Numbered from the stretch's first letter, positions 43,727 through 52,938 are shown. The stretch is DNA of 64,000 nt from Nonomuraea angiospora (GCF_014873145.1 NZ_JADBEK010000001.1:1054001-1118000); one strand, 5' to 3'. Notes: generated by a model from the sequence alone, not told the origin. Made by a program: numbers and translations.

Positions 43727-43923
43727 TCTGACGACAGGCCATCTTCAGCACGCCCCAGCGGTAGCTCTGAGCTATCGCACTAGAAATAACCTCACTGGGT
43801 TCTGCGACCAGCCCAAAGTAGCTCCCTGTGATCGACACTACGGTCAGTCACGTTAGGGCCCGGCAGGTTCCGACTTTCGCGACTAACCGTCCTGACGTCG
43901 GTGTGGACACACCGGGGCCTCGT

Positions 43924-44444
43924 TTAAACGATGAGGTCCACGGCGCGGGGAAAGGTCGCGGCGGCGGCTTCCATGCCTGTGAGGGCATTACGCCGGTCTG
44001 CGGTCTTGTCTTCGCCCACGTCGACGTAGTTCTGTTCGCAGAACTCGCGTGCGAACTCGCCGACGTGCTCGGCGGTCTCGGCCAGCTTTTCAGTTACCAT
44101 TCCGACGCTCATCCCGCCGGTGAAGGCGATATGGAACCGGTAGAGCAGCAGCGGGAGGTCGGCGGCTGCGGTGGCCATACAACGTGGCCTGCCGCTCGAT
44201 CTCGTTGTTGATGTTGGTCAGGCTCGCGCGCCATCCGCTGTCGATCAGTTCCACGGCCGGAACAAGCCCGTCGTTGACCGCCGACTCCAGGTAGTTGCGG
44301 GCGTCGGGGCAAGGAGCCCTCGCGTTCCTCGTCGGTCAGTTTCTCCCACGTCGGCACAAACGTGCAGTCGTGGGCGAACTGCTGGCGGGCCCTGGCCAGG
44401 GCCAGGACGCGCGGGTCGTCGAGCGGAATCTGCGGCAGTGGCAC
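43924..44444 (-). pseudogene. Frameshifted conserved hypothetical gene
   Basis: Three frames together make one protein: GTG 44444 (GAGGAGCACGCC in front) LPQIPLDDPRVLALARARQ and FVPTWEKLTDEERE, then PDARNYLESAVNDGLVPAVE and LIDSGWRASLTNINNEIE, then LLLYRFHIAFTGGMSVG to the end. At least two frameshifts (near 44315 and 44180) inactivate it. The family is not recognised. It sits 10 bases from the serine recombinase and is probably cargo of the same element. Confidence 0.55.
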
Positions 44445-44454
44445 GGCGTGCTCC

Positions 44455-45207
44455 TCAGGGAATCGGGAGCTGGTCAGCGGGGTTGCCCTCGGCAGCGGCT
44501 GCGAGGGTTTTATGAACGACGCCAACGGAGACCTTCACCCCGGCGGCGATGGTGCGGATGGATTCCCCGCGCCGGCGACGGTCGAGGATCGCGACGCGCT
44601 TGTCGTCGTCGACCACGGGGCGGCGGCCGCCGACCTTGCCTTGCTTTCGGGCCGTCTCCAGGCCGTTCTTGGTCTTGCGGACGATGTCGCGGCGACGGTC
44701 CTCAGCCAGAGCGAGGGCCAGGTCGAGGATGAAGGAGCGTTCGGTGTGCTCGCCGGCGCCGATGCCCTCCAGCACCTTGACGCCGACGCCCTGCTGGAAC
44801 AGGTCGTTGAGGACGATCAGTCCTTCCAGGAGATTGCGGCCGAGCCGGTCGACTTCCTGGACGGTCAGCAGGTCGCCCTCGCGGATGTAGGACAGCGCGG
44901 TGAGGAGGTCGGGCCGGTCACTGGTGGCGAGCTTGCCGCTGGCCTTCTCCTCGATGACCTTCAGACAAACCGGATCGAGAGCGTCATGCTGCCGCTGGGT
45001 CTTCTGCTTGTCGGTGCTAACCCGGACCAGTCCGATGAGCGCCTGCGCTGTAGACGAACCGACGTCGGCGGGGACTCGTACCCATCCTCCGCCCGAGGGG
45101 TCTGAGCGGCGTCCCGAGCAGGGATGAGGAAACTGATTAGCAACCTCATAAGCCGCAGCCCTGCCCAGCGTTGGCACCGATGATTGGGCTGCCTGCCTCA
45201 AGATCAT
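44455..45207 (-). CDS. Serine recombinase (resolvase/invertase family)
   Basis: A resolvase-type recombinase. The catalytic domain has IGLVRVSTDKQKTQRQ with the nucleophile Ser in VST, LTVQEVDRLGRNLLEG, and the E-helix region ERSFILDLALALAEDRRRDI. The C-terminal HTH contains IRTIAAGVKVSVGVVHKTL. The start is uncertain: codons just before ALIGLVRVST are not starts, so ATG 45207 gives about 40 extra residues. That may mean that the original start was lost. It cuts and rejoins DNA at a res or inversion site by a phosphoserine intermediate. Confidence 0.8.
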   Translation of the reverse strand: MILRQAAQSSVPTLGRAAAYEVANQFPHPCSGRRSDPSGGGWVRVPADVGSSTAQALIGLVRVSTDKQKTQRQHDALDPVCLKVIEEKASGKLATSDRPDLLTALSYIREGDLLTVQEVDRLGRNLLEGLIVLNDLFQQGVGVKVLEGIGAGEHTERSFILDLALALAEDRRRDIVRKTKNGLETARKQGKVGGRRPVVDDDKRVAILDRRRRGESIRTIAAGVKVSVGVVHKTLAAAAEGNPADQLPIP

Positions 45208-45252
45208 CCCAATGTGGGTTTTGCGCTTATGTGGGTTGACTCCCTGTGAGGC

Positions 45253-45700
45253 ATGACGACGGTGACCTGGGAGCGCGAGCCCGGGGAGAAGGTCGAGGAG
45301 TTCGTCGCGGCGCTGCTGCTGCTCAAGTACCCGCACGGCAATCAGCCCACCCCGTCCAAGGGAGATCGCGGCGTCGACGTACGCGTGGAGAATCCCGACG
45401 GCTTCGACATCTACCAGGTCAAGCGCTACAGCCGCCCGCTGACGGCCGGCCAGGCACGCAAGATCGAAGCCTCCTGGAACACCTTCGTCAGCCAGACGCT
45501 GCCGGTGCGCTCCTGGACCCTGGTGACGCCGTGGCAGCCCACCAACCCGCGGCTGGACTGGCTGGCCGGAGACGGCGGGCAGCGCCTGGCACGGCTGATG
45601 GCCGAGGCACTGCAGGGCGGCCGCGAGGTGCCCCCGGCGTCCCGGCCGAGGACCTGCTGGACGCCCGTCGTGCCCTTCTGCACAGTCACGACATCGACGG
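45253..45700 (+). pseudogene. Mrr-like restriction-endonuclease-domain protein, frameshifted
   Basis: N-terminal part of a PD-(D/E)xK nuclease-like protein: EKVEEFVAALLLLKYPHG, the catalytic pattern GDRGVDVRVENPDG and IYQVKRYSRPL (D ... QxK). It could cut foreign or modified DNA. The frame breaks at a C-run near 45632-45636; the other frame continues PAEDLLDARRALLHSHDID and then runs into an unrelated oxidoreductase tail. ATG 45253. The single-base nature of the shift leaves open a sequencing error, but the missing C-terminus does not. Confidence 0.6.
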
Positions 45701-46001
45701 CCTCTTCGACCACGACCAGACCACAGCAGAACTCGCCGCCGAAACCCTCCTCAACCGAGCCCGATGCATGTTCCCGGACGCCGGCCACATCACTCCACGG
45801 CGGATCACCCGAGGCCCGCGACCGACACCAGCCGATGGCAGGCCGGCCATAGGCGAAAGCGCAAGCCTCCCCGGCTACTACGAACTCTCCGCACACAGCG
45901 GGATCACCCTCGCACCACTCCTGGGCCGGCTGCTCGCAACGGAGATCCTTACCGAGAGCCGTGACCCCATCCTCTCTTCCTTCCGACCAGACCGTCCTTG
46001 A
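45700..46001 (+). pseudogene. FAD-dependent oxidoreductase (DAO family), C-terminal fragment
   Basis: Only the last roughly 90 residues of a DAO-type flavin oxidase remain: ETLLNRARCMFPDAG, RPTPADGRPAIG, and the FAD-site motif YYELSAHSGITLAPLLGR, ending FRPDRP. The FAD-binding N-terminus is absent. It is fused by deletion to the Mrr-like gene and runs up to the convergent soxR stop. Confidence 0.7.
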
Positions 46002-46006
46002 CATCG

Positions 46007-46501
46007 TCATCGCCGCCTCTGATCATGTGGTGGTTCGTCCGGAAAGGTGGCGTCAGGCTCCTGGAGTCGTACCGGCCCCGGACCCCGTCCGCGGAGGGCG
46101 TCGTCAGGGTTGAGCAGCAGGCAGGCCTTCATCGACAGGCAGCCGCAGCCGATGCAGCCCGTGAGCTCCTGCTCGAGGGCTTCGATGGCGCGACGGCGTT
46201 CCTCGAGCTGTTTCTTCCACGCACGGGAGACTCGCTGCCAGTCTCTGTGGGTGGGGGCATGATCGGTGGGCAGGGTGGCGAAGACCTCGGCGACGTCCGA
46301 CAGCGGGATATGCAGGCGCTTGGCCACGATGATCAAGGAAATCCTTCGGAGCATGTGCCGGGAGAAGATCCGCTGGTTGCCGCTGCCGCGTTCGCTGAAG
46401 ATCAGGCCCTTGCGTTCGTAGAAGTGCAGGGCGGAGGCGGGCACGCCGGTCCGGCGGATGATCTCACCGATCGTGAGGTGATCGTCCGGGCTGGCGCGCA
46501 C
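46007..46501 (-). CDS. soxR: Redox-sensitive MerR-family activator SoxR
   Basis: A 164-residue MerR-family regulator. The HTH is LTIGEIIRRTGVPASALHFY, the linker helix is the dimer coiled coil, and the cluster motif CIGCGCLSMKAC binds the 2Fe-2S sensor. In actinomycetes SoxR responds mainly to redox-active secondary metabolites. GTG 46501 is preceded by AAGGAGAGATGCC. It lies 32 bases downstream of an MFS exporter, and a perfect SoxR box precedes that exporter, so both are likely induced by a redox-cycling drug. Confidence 0.93.
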   Translation of the reverse strand: MRASPDDHLTIGEIIRRTGVPASALHFYERKGLIFSERGSGNQRIFSRHMLRRISLIIVAKRLHIPLSDVAEVFATLPTDHAPTHRDWQRVSRAWKKQLEERRRAIEALEQELTGCIGCGCLSMKACLLLNPDDALRGRGPGPVRLQEPDATFPDEPPHDQRRR

Positions 46502-46533
46502 GGCATCTCTCCTTGTTGTGCTCGGGACAGTGG

Positions 46534-48021
46534 TCAGGTGGCGCGGCGCGAAGCCGGGGCTCGGCCGTGGATCAGGGCGGCCACGACGATCGACAGCATG
46601 AGGCACAGTAGTCCGACGCCGAGCTGGGTCAGGTGCCAGGACCAGGTGAAGGCGTCCAGCTCCGCGGCCTCGGCTCCGGTGGTGAGGCGTCCGGCGCCGA
46701 CAGCGGCGGCGCGGGTCGTGTCGCCGAGCCTGGCCGTGAGGAGGCCGATGAGGGAGGCACTGAACGCGGCGATCACAAGAGCCTCGGCGGCCCCGCGCAG
46801 CGTGTTGAGGAATCCGGCCGCCATGCCTACGGCATTGGCCGACACCAGAGCCATGGCCTGGCCGTCCGTGATGCCGAACGACGCGCCCATACCGACGCCG
46901 ATCATCACCAGCGGGGCCGCGACGGACGCGACCGCGTGGTCGGCGTTCAGCATCACCAGCCACAGGTTCCCCGCCACCACCAGGAGTAGCGCGATCATGA
47001 TCAGCAGGCGGGCCGGAACCCCCTTGTTCACCAGGGTCACGGCGGCCATGGGCATGATCAGCACTGGCGCGGTCAGCAGTAGCATCGCCGCCCCCGCCGA
47101 CGCGGGGGACAGTCCTGCCGCCGCCTGCAGGTAGGTGGGCAGGAAGACCAGGACGCCGAGGAACCCTATCGAGGTGGTCAGGGTCGCCAGACTCCAGCCC
47201 AGGAAGCCGCGGTTGGCGACCAGGGCGGGGGCCAGGACCGGGGCGGGGCTGCGCCGCTGGACGAAGCCGAAGATGACCAGGGCGACCAGTCCGGCGATCC
47301 CGGTGATGAGGATGACCGGGTGGGTCCAGCCGAGCGTGGGCGCCTCCAGGAGCGCGAACATGAGCAGTGCCAGCGCGACGACGAACAGTGCGGCGCCTGC
47401 CCAGTCGACCGGGCCGCCGTCGCTCGCGCGGGACTCGCGGGCACGGGTCGCGCCCAGAGCCACCAGCAGGCCGATGATGGTGAAGACCGCGAAGCTTCCC
47501 CGCCACCCGGTGGCGATGATCAGCAGCCCTGACAGGGTGGGGCCGATGGCGATGCCGATCCCGGCCATGGTGCCCATCAGGGCGAAGGCCCGATTGCAGG
47601 CCGCACCGTCGTAGCTGGAGGCCAGGATGGCGCCGCCCGCGGCCATGATCCCCGCGCCACCGGCGCCGGAGACGATGCGGGCGATGTCGGTGACGAGGAT
47701 CGCCGGGCTCAGTGCCGTGGCGAGGAATCCGGCCGCGAAGACCAGCGCCGCGAGGATGAACACCCTCCGGCGGCCGATCCGGTCGGCCGTCGATCCCGCG
47801 ATGAGCGTCATGGCCGCGAAGGCCAGGTTGTAACCTGCGACGACCCAGTTCAACGGGGATCCGGAGGCGTCGAGCTCGCGGCCGATGCTCGGCAGCGCGA
47901 CCGCGGTCCCCGAAATGGACATCGCCACCAGGACGACGCCGACCAGGACTACCGGCAGGGTCAAGGGAGACGCCCGGTCCACCGTGGCCGGGGGATGGGA
48001 CGAATCTGTAGTGATGTCCAT
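46534..48021 (-). CDS. MFS drug exporter (DHA2-like), SoxR-controlled
   Basis: A 495-residue exporter with about 14 hydrophobic helices. The MFS motif A (GSTADRIGRRRVF) follows helix 2. DHA2-like proteins expel cationic or redox-active drugs by proton antiport. ATG 48021. The SoxR box at 48068-48085 sits 47 bases upstream, in the usual promoter position, and soxR follows in the same orientation. Inducer and substrate are unknown. Confidence 0.9.
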   Translation of the reverse strand: MDITTDSSHPPATVDRASPLTLPVVLVGVVLVAMSISGTAVALPSIGRELDASGSPLNWVVAGYNLAFAAMTLIAGSTADRIGRRRVFILAALVFAAGFLATALSPAILVTDIARIVSGAGGAGIMAAGGAILASSYDGAACNRAFALMGTMAGIGIAIGPTLSGLLIIATGWRGSFAVFTIIGLLVALGATRARESRASDGGPVDWAGAALFVVALALLMFALLEAPTLGWTHPVILITGIAGLVALVIFGFVQRRSPAPVLAPALVANRGFLGWSLATLTTSIGFLGVLVFLPTYLQAAAGLSPASAGAAMLLLTAPVLIMPMAAVTLVNKGVPARLLIMIALLLVVAGNLWLVMLNADHAVASVAAPLVMIGVGMGASFGITDGQAMALVSANAVGMAAGFLNTLRGAAEALVIAAFSASLIGLLTARLGDTTRAAAVGAGRLTTGAEAAELDAFTWSWHLTQLGVGLLCLMLSIVVAALIHGRAPASRRAT

Positions 48022-48067
48022 TCTGCCCGCCTTCTCTGGTCCTCAGACTTCGGCGAACAGCTCATCA

Positions 48068-48085
48068 GCTCAACCGAAGTTGAGG
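48068..48085 (-). promoter_or_regulatory. SoxR box
   Basis: GCTCAACCGAAGTTGAGG, with perfect CTCAAC/GTTGAG arms around CGAA. It differs at one end base from the CCTCAA-type consensus. It lies upstream of the MFS-soxR operon. Confidence 0.85.
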
Positions 48086-48482
48086 TCAAGTGCGCAGGTC
48101 AGCGCCGCTACGCGGGCGGCTGCACGGCCTGGTTGGGATCTCTGGGGCCCCGCTCGGAGCCCGATGTGGTCGCGTGGCAGCGGCGCTGGCCTACTTCTGC
48201 GATCCGGCCAGTCCTTTCAGCGCGGCTCCAACGAGAAGCATCTGCCGCGATCCGAGGACGGCGATCAGCCGGCCCAGCTGAGGACCGGGTACTGCTGTTG
48301 GGCAGTACCGTCACAGAATCCGGACCGAGTTACTGGAACGCGGGGAGCCTGTAAGACTGCTGTCACCCGGTACACGCGATTGCGTTAGAGCAGGTCAGGC
48401 TCCCTGTGTCGAGACGGAAACGCCCGACCTTGCGGTAGGTCGCCAGGCAGCAGCCGGGGGGCCGGGGAGCCGATGCGATGGG
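48086..48482. other. Intergenic region, no gene seen
   Basis: About 400 bases without a supportable gene or RNA. Short open frames lack ribosome sites. It lies between the SoxR promoter and a recombinase fragment and is probably insertion debris. Confidence 0.4.
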
Positions 48483-48764
48483 TCAGGCTCGCCCGCGGCC
48501 GCCGCGCCGGAGGGGGTCTCGTGCTGCGACGTGGTCGGCGACGGCGTCGACGCCGGGGCGGGCGTAGCGCTCCAGGGAACGGACGGAGGCGTGCCGGGAG
48601 CGGGCCAGCAAGGTGGGGGTGTTGGTGCCGTCTTCCGCTTCGTGGGTCAGGGAGGAATGCCGCAATTGGTGCGGGGTCCACCCCCCGCGTGCGCTGGGGC
48701 GACCCGGTGCTGCCGGGCGCGGGTCGTCACGGCGTGAAGCGCCACCCTGGGAGTTGTTCCGCAT
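48483..48764 (-). pseudogene. Tyrosine recombinase C-terminal fragment
   Basis: Only the catalytic end of a phage-type integrase remains: WTPHQLRHSSLTH carries the HxxR pair, SRHASVRSLERYARPG the late His and the Tyr nucleophile. The N-terminal DNA-binding domain and the first Arg are missing. The open frame starts just behind the SpoIIM-like gene. Not functional alone. Confidence 0.7.
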
Positions 48765-48767
48765 CGC

Positions 48768-49385
48768 TCAGCCCTCCGTGAGCAGGGGGACCAGGTAGAT
48801 CAGCGAGAACGACTCGTGGATCGCCCCGACGACGAGCAACGCCAGGGCGGGCAGGCTCAGTCGGCCGAGCTGCCGCAGCCCGCGGACATACCCCTGACGC
48901 CGGTTCACGGCGTCGACGGTCCGGGGCCGGATCCACGCCCGCCCGAGGAGGTAGGCGCCGAGCGCGAGCAGCACGAACGCCTGGAACTCGATCAGGATGG
49001 TCAGCGAGTGCGGGATGAGGGCCAGCCAGGCGGCCTCGTTGGCCGGCGCGAGGGTCACACCGACCGTGTACTGGCTGTAGGCGAACCAGGGGATGCCCGC
49101 GAACGGCACGATCATCGATGGCAGGACGAGGATGAGCAGGCCGGCCCGCAGCGCGTTGTTGGCGAGGATCGCGAGGGCGAACAGCCAGGGGTTCTCGAGC
49201 AGCGACTGCACCAGGTCCCCCGTGCCACTGCTCTTCATGGACTCCACCTGCGCGGCGGCCAGGCTGGGGAAGAGCAGACCCACCCCGAAGCCGACGAGAA
49301 CCGGGCCGTACACGATCGCGTTCAGGACGAGGTAGGCACTGCGGTTCGCTCGGATGGTCTGGATCACGTGACGAAGGAATCGCAT
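48768..49385 (-). CDS. Stage II sporulation protein M (SpoIIM/DUF95) family membrane protein
   Basis: A 205-residue membrane protein with about five helices, for example AYLVLNAIVYGPVLVGFGVG, LFALAILANNALRAGLLIL and a C-terminal SLPALALLVVGAIHES. The NNALRAG and PHSLTILIEFQAF stretches are family hallmarks. I choose ATG 49385 (AGGGGGCCTGAAG upstream) because the alternative ATG 49418 lies inside the operator palindrome. It is divergent from a TetR gene. The biochemical role of the family is not established; in this context it is probably a TetR-controlled membrane function. Confidence 0.75.
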   Translation of the reverse strand: MRFLRHVIQTIRANRSAYLVLNAIVYGPVLVGFGVGLLFPSLAAAQVESMKSSGTGDLVQSLLENPWLFALAILANNALRAGLLILVLPSMIVPFAGIPWFAYSQYTVGVTLAPANEAAWLALIPHSLTILIEFQAFVLLALGAYLLGRAWIRPRTVDAVNRRQGYVRGLRQLGRLSLPALALLVVGAIHESFSLIYLVPLLTEG

Positions 49386-49401
49386 CTTCAGGCCCCCTGA
49401 T

Positions 49402-49445
49402 TTATTTAGCGCTGGCATGCCAAATAAGCTAGCACGGCCATGCTA
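49402..49445. promoter_or_regulatory. Divergent operator region of spoIIM-like and tetR genes
   Basis: Two inverted repeats lie side by side: TGGCATGCCA (49413-49422) and TAGCA-CGGCCA-TGCTA (49430-49445). TTATTT/AAATAA arms at 49402-49427 enclose the first. They fill the short gap between the divergent genes, as expected for TetR operators. Confidence 0.5.
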
Positions 49446-49468
49446 AAACGTGGGTTAGGATGGTTGCC

Positions 49469-50116
49469 ATGCCCAAGCGAGTCGACCCGGATGCCCGCCG
49501 GGAACAGGTCGCCGACGCCGTGATCGACGAGATCGCCGAGCACGGGCTCCGCTCGGTGACTCTCGCCCGGATCGCCACTCGCACTGGCTTGGCCATCGGG
49601 AGCATCCGGCACTACTTCGGCGACCACGTCCGCGAGGTCATGCGCTTCACGCTGAGCGTGCTCATGCAGCGCGCCGCGGGCCGCGCCACGACGATGTCCG
49701 ACGACCCGGTGACGCGGATCGCGGACGTGGTCACCTTCGCCACGCCGACCAGTGAGCAGGAGCGCAAGGAGAACGCCGCCATTGTCGAGTACCGCGTCAT
49801 GGCACGCACGGACCCGGAGTTCGCGGCCGACAGCGCTGCGATGTCACTCGCAGCCGCCGGGGTGATCCGCTCGCTGCTGCGCCAGGCGCTGGCCGACCGC
49901 GTCGTCGACGAGGAGTCGCTGCACCGCGAGGCGCTCCTGCTGTTCACCCTGATCGAGGGCTTCTCGTTCAGCGCGGCACTGCTCTCCGCCCCGCTGCGCG
50001 AGGCGGACGTCCGTGCCGTCGTGACGGCGACCATGGAACGCCTGCGCGACGCCTACCCGCCCGCCGAGAACGACGTCGGGGCGGCGGCCGGGGTGCCCGA
50101 GGTGGCCGGAGGGTGA
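49469..50116 (+). CDS. TetR-family regulator
   Basis: A 215-residue TetR protein. The HTH region is DEIAEHGLRSVTLARIATRT followed by IGSIRHYFGDH. The C-terminal domain is of the BetI/TetR_C_6 type (ERKENAAIVEYRVMARTDPE). Start ATG 49469 has AGGA 8 bases upstream; ATG 49460 is in frame. It is expected to repress the divergent SpoIIM-like gene and itself. Confidence 0.85.
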   Translation: MPKRVDPDARREQVADAVIDEIAEHGLRSVTLARIATRTGLAIGSIRHYFGDHVREVMRFTLSVLMQRAAGRATTMSDDPVTRIADVVTFATPTSEQERKENAAIVEYRVMARTDPEFAADSAAMSLAAAGVIRSLLRQALADRVVDEESLHREALLLFTLIEGFSFSAALLSAPLREADVRAVVTATMERLRDAYPPAENDVGAAAGVPEVAGG

Positions 50117-50126
50117 GCCGCAGGCC

Positions 50127-50197
50127 CCGAGTCAGTCGCGTGGTCCGACCGAGTGGCTGACTCGACGGTGCTGGGCCGCCGAGTCAGTCGAGTGGTC
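50127..50197. repeat. Direct and inverted repeats downstream of tetR
   Basis: CCGAGTCAGTCGCGTGGTC (50127-50145) recurs as CCGAGTCAGTCGAGTGGTC (50179-50197), 18 of 19 identical. CTGACTCG at 50157-50164 pairs perfectly with CGAGTCAG at 50128-50135 and again at 50180-50187. The pairing could form alternative hairpins, possibly a terminator for tetR. Confidence 0.55.
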
Positions 50198-50226
50198 GGC
50201 GGACCTGCCGACGCTCCTATGGTTCG

Positions 50227-50325
50227 TCAAGCTGTGACAGGTGGGTTCTCGAGGCGGCGGTAGAGGTCGCGGGCGATGTAGCGCTTGAGGCAGCGGCGGA
50301 TTTTTCGGGTGTCTTGCCCTCGGAG
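50227..50325 (-). pseudogene. Transposase C-terminal scrap (IS110-like)
   Basis: About 30 codons on the minus strand (RKIRRCLKRYIARDLYRRL) ending at a stop resemble the end of IS110-type transposases. No other part of the element is present. Confidence 0.35.
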
Positions 50326-50458
50326 TTCGACTTCGAGAACCAGACGGCCGACGCCCAGAGCAAGCGGTTCGGCTACAACTGCGACTTCGTGACCGTGTTC
50401 CCGATCGGGGTTGAGGAACCTGCGGACAGCCGTTGGCGGTACCCGCGAGTAACTTAGC
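50319..50458 (+). pseudogene. 3' fragment of an unidentified gene (PhoX-like?)
   Basis: An open frame without a start ends at TAG 50456-50458: EFDFENQTADAQSKRFGYN, then CDFVTVFPI. The FGYNxDF pattern loosely recalls PhoX/DUF839 phosphatases. Too short to assign; it is a leftover of a rearrangement. Confidence 0.3.
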
Positions 50459-50945
50459 CGGACGCTTCTGCGGGGCCCTCGGTCGGGATGAGCACGGGCA
50501 GACCCGGCTGGCCGGGCAGTAGCCCGGTCAGCGCAGTTCGGATGGCGGCCCGGCTCACTCCATGCGCACGGGCGAGAGCCGCGATCGAGGTGCCGTGGTC
50601 GGTGAACGCCGAACGCACCTCTTCAAGCTGGGCGCCGGCCAGCGCGGGTGGCCGGCCGCGGTAGCGGCCTTCGGCTTCGGCGGCGGCGATCCCTTCGGCG
50701 GTCAGCTCGTTTTGCAGGTCGCGCTGGAACTGCCCGACTGCGGTGATCACGTTGATGAGCAGCGCTGTCGTGGCGTCGTCGGCCGCGAGGCCATGGAAGT
50801 TCGACAGCGGTCCCGACAGGACGCGCAGGGCGACGCCGCGGGCCTGGCACCAGTCGCGGACGGCGTGGATGTCGATCAGGTCACGGCACAGCCGGAACAG
50901 CTCCGACACTGTCAGGACGTCGCCGGGGTGCGCGGCGGCGGCGTC
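50454..50945 (-). pseudogene. Serine recombinase lacking its catalytic N-terminus
   Basis: Resolvase-family remnant: GDVLTVSELFRLCRDLIDIH, ARGVALRVLSGPLSN, TAVGQFQRDLQNELTAEGI, and the C-terminal HTH IAALARAHGVSRAAIRTAL. The N-terminal segment with the catalytic Ser is missing. The break lies at about 50945, exactly where the truncated LivH-LivM gene begins on the other strand, so one rearrangement damaged both. Confidence 0.75.
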
Positions 50946-50948
50946 GGA

Positions 50949-52916
50949 GTGGCCGAACAGGTGCTGCTGTGGAACGACGTCGCCTTGGTCTGGCTGGACG
51001 GCGCGATCCTGGTGGTCCTGCTGATCGACGCGCTACTGACCCGCCGGGTCCTGGGACGGAGTGCGGACAATGGCGAGAGCGGCGGCTGGACGCTGGTCGC
51101 CGTCGATACGGGCTGGCCCGCGCCGTACAGATCGATGCGGTCGGTTCGAGCCCTGCGGACGATCATCGGTGGTGGACTCGTCGTCCTGGTGGCAGCCGTT
51201 CCGTGGTTCTCCTCCCAGGTCACCGTGCAGGCGCTGACCGCTGGGTGCGGGTTCGCGCTGGCGTGCCTGTCGGTCTACGTGCTCGCTGGGATCTCCGGCC
51301 AGCTCTCGCTGGGACAGTTCGCGATCGCCGGGATCGGCGCTGTCACGTCGGTGCTCGTCCTCGCCTGGACCGGGATCTTCCCCCTGTCCCTGCTGGCCGG
51401 GCTCGCAGCCGGCGCGGCGGCGGCTTCGCTGGCCGGCGTTCTGGCGACACGTCGGCCGGGCACCGCGCTGGCGGCACTCACCCTTACCGCCGCGGGGCTG
51501 GTGCCGACCGTGGTGCTGGCGCCGGAGTGGGGTTTCGGCACCGGCCGCACACCGGGGCTACCGCTGATCGGCGGACAAGCACCCGGCCCGACCGCGATAT
51601 ACCTGGCATGCCTGGCCGTGTTGCTGGGCTCGGTTCTTGCGGTACACCGGCTGCGTCACGGGAGGACCGGCCGGGCGATGCTCGCCGTACGGGACAACCC
51701 GACACTGGCGCGGGCGTTCGGCGTGCGGATCGGCCGGACGCGGATGTTCGGCTTCGTTCTCGCCGGCGCGTTCGCGTCCCTGGCCGGGATCCTGCTCGCG
51801 CACAGTTCCACTGTGGTCACACCGGGCCAGTTCGCTCAGGATCTATCGGTCAAGGTCGTGCTCGCTGTCGTGGTCGGCGGGATCGCCAGTCTGGGTGGCG
51901 CGCTGATCGGCAGCCTGTGGCTGTTCACCGTGCCGCAGCTGTTCCCCGGCTCAGGCCTGGCGACCTCGGCGACTTCGGTCGGCGGTCTGCTCCTGTTGCT
52001 GTACTTCCCCGGAGGCATAGGTCCTGCCCTGATCAGTGGCCGCAACTACCTGCTTGGCCTGCTCACCGCGGTCCGGGAGCGGCGAGCCCCGGTCGCGGCG
52101 GCCGAGCCACCCGTGTCCGCAACCGTGACACGGCCGAAGGTCTCGGTTGTCCCGCCACCTCAGCATCGGGAAGGACCGGTACTCGAGGTGAGCGGGATGG
52201 GCAAACAGTTCGGTGGTCTGGCCGCTGTGTCCAACCTGACCCTGTCGGTTCAGGCGGGGGAGATCCTGGCGCTGATCGGGCCGAACGGCGCGGGCAAGAC
52301 CACGGTGTTCGATCTGATCAGCGGTTTCGAACCGGTGACCACCGGGACGGTGCGCTTCGACGGCGAGGACATTACGCGGCTGGCTCCGGATCAGCGGGCC
52401 AGGCGCGGGCTGATCCACTCGTTCCAGGAACCGTTGCTGTTTCCGACGATGACCGTCAGCGACGTGCTGTCGGTCGCGGCCGAGGCCCGGCTGCCGAGCC
52501 GCCGGGCCCGCCTCGCCGCGGTCGAAACCGCGCTGGACTACTACGGTCTCGGCAGGTATCGCGACCACCGGGCGCGGGAACTGTCCATCGGCACGCGACG
52601 GATCGTCGAACTGGCGGCGATGCACACGCTGCGCCCGAAGGTGCTGCTGCTGGACGAACCCTCGTCCGGCATCGCCCAGCGCGAGACCGAGGCGCTGGCC
52701 GGTGTCCTGCAGCGGATGCGGGCCGATCTCGACCTCACCATCGTGCTGATCGAACACGACCTGCCGCTGGCCTTCGGCATCGCGGACCAGGTGGCGGTGC
52801 TTCTCCAGGGTGAGCTCCTCACCCAGGGCACCCCGGACCAGGTACGGACAGATCCGGCGGTCGTGGACGCCTACCTCGGCGCGCGGTTCGAGCAGTCCGC
52901 CACGTCACCGGCCTAG
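50949..52916 (+). CDS. Branched-chain-type ABC transporter LivM-LivG fusion, LivH part lost
   Basis: The 655-codon frame encodes, in order: a short C-terminal tail of a LivH-like permease ([20 protein letters not shown]), a LivM-like permease (about residues 65-370, with [16 protein letters not shown]), and a LivG-like ATPase (from about 415; Walker A GPNGAGKT, Walker [19 protein letters not shown]). Tripartite LivH-LivM-LivG fusions occur in actinomycetes, and this one has lost nearly all of LivH at the recombinase junction. The start is uncertain: GTG 50949 at the junction or ATG 51135 before LivM. Without LivH it may not transport, unless another LivH partner exists. A LivF ATPase is also not in the window. 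Confidence 0.8.
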   Translation: MAEQVLLWNDVALVWLDGAILVVLLIDALLTRRVLGRSADNGESGGWTLVAVDTGWPAPYRSMRSVRALRTIIGGGLVVLVAAVPWFSSQVTVQALTAGCGFALACLSVYVLAGISGQLSLGQFAIAGIGAVTSVLVLAWTGIFPLSLLAGLAAGAAAASLAGVLATRRPGTALAALTLTAAGLVPTVVLAPEWGFGTGRTPGLPLIGGQAPGPTAIYLACLAVLLGSVLAVHRLRHGRTGRAMLAVRDNPTLARAFGVRIGRTRMFGFVLAGAFASLAGILLAHSSTVVTPGQFAQDLSVKVVLAVVVGGIASLGGALIGSLWLFTVPQLFPGSGLATSATSVGGLLLLLYFPGGIGPALISGRNYLLGLLTAVRERRAPVAAAEPPVSATVTRPKVSVVPPPQHREGPVLEVSGMGKQFGGLAAVSNLTLSVQAGEILALIGPNGAGKTTVFDLISGFEPVTTGTVRFDGEDITRLAPDQRARRGLIHSFQEPLLFPTMTVSDVLSVAAEARLPSRRARLAAVETALDYYGLGRYRDHRARELSIGTRRIVELAAMHTLRPKVLLLDEPSSGIAQRETEALAGVLQRMRADLDLTIVLIEHDLPLAFGIADQVAVLLQGELLTQGTPDQVRTDPAVVDAYLGARFEQSATSPA

Positions 52917-52938
52917 ACGACACAAGGGAGCAATGCAC

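Noticed and set aside
45208..45252. ATGTGGGTT direct repeats as a transposon end or res site
   Set aside because: Two short copies only; they do not match a Tn3 terminal repeat (no GGGG end) and no partner end was found.
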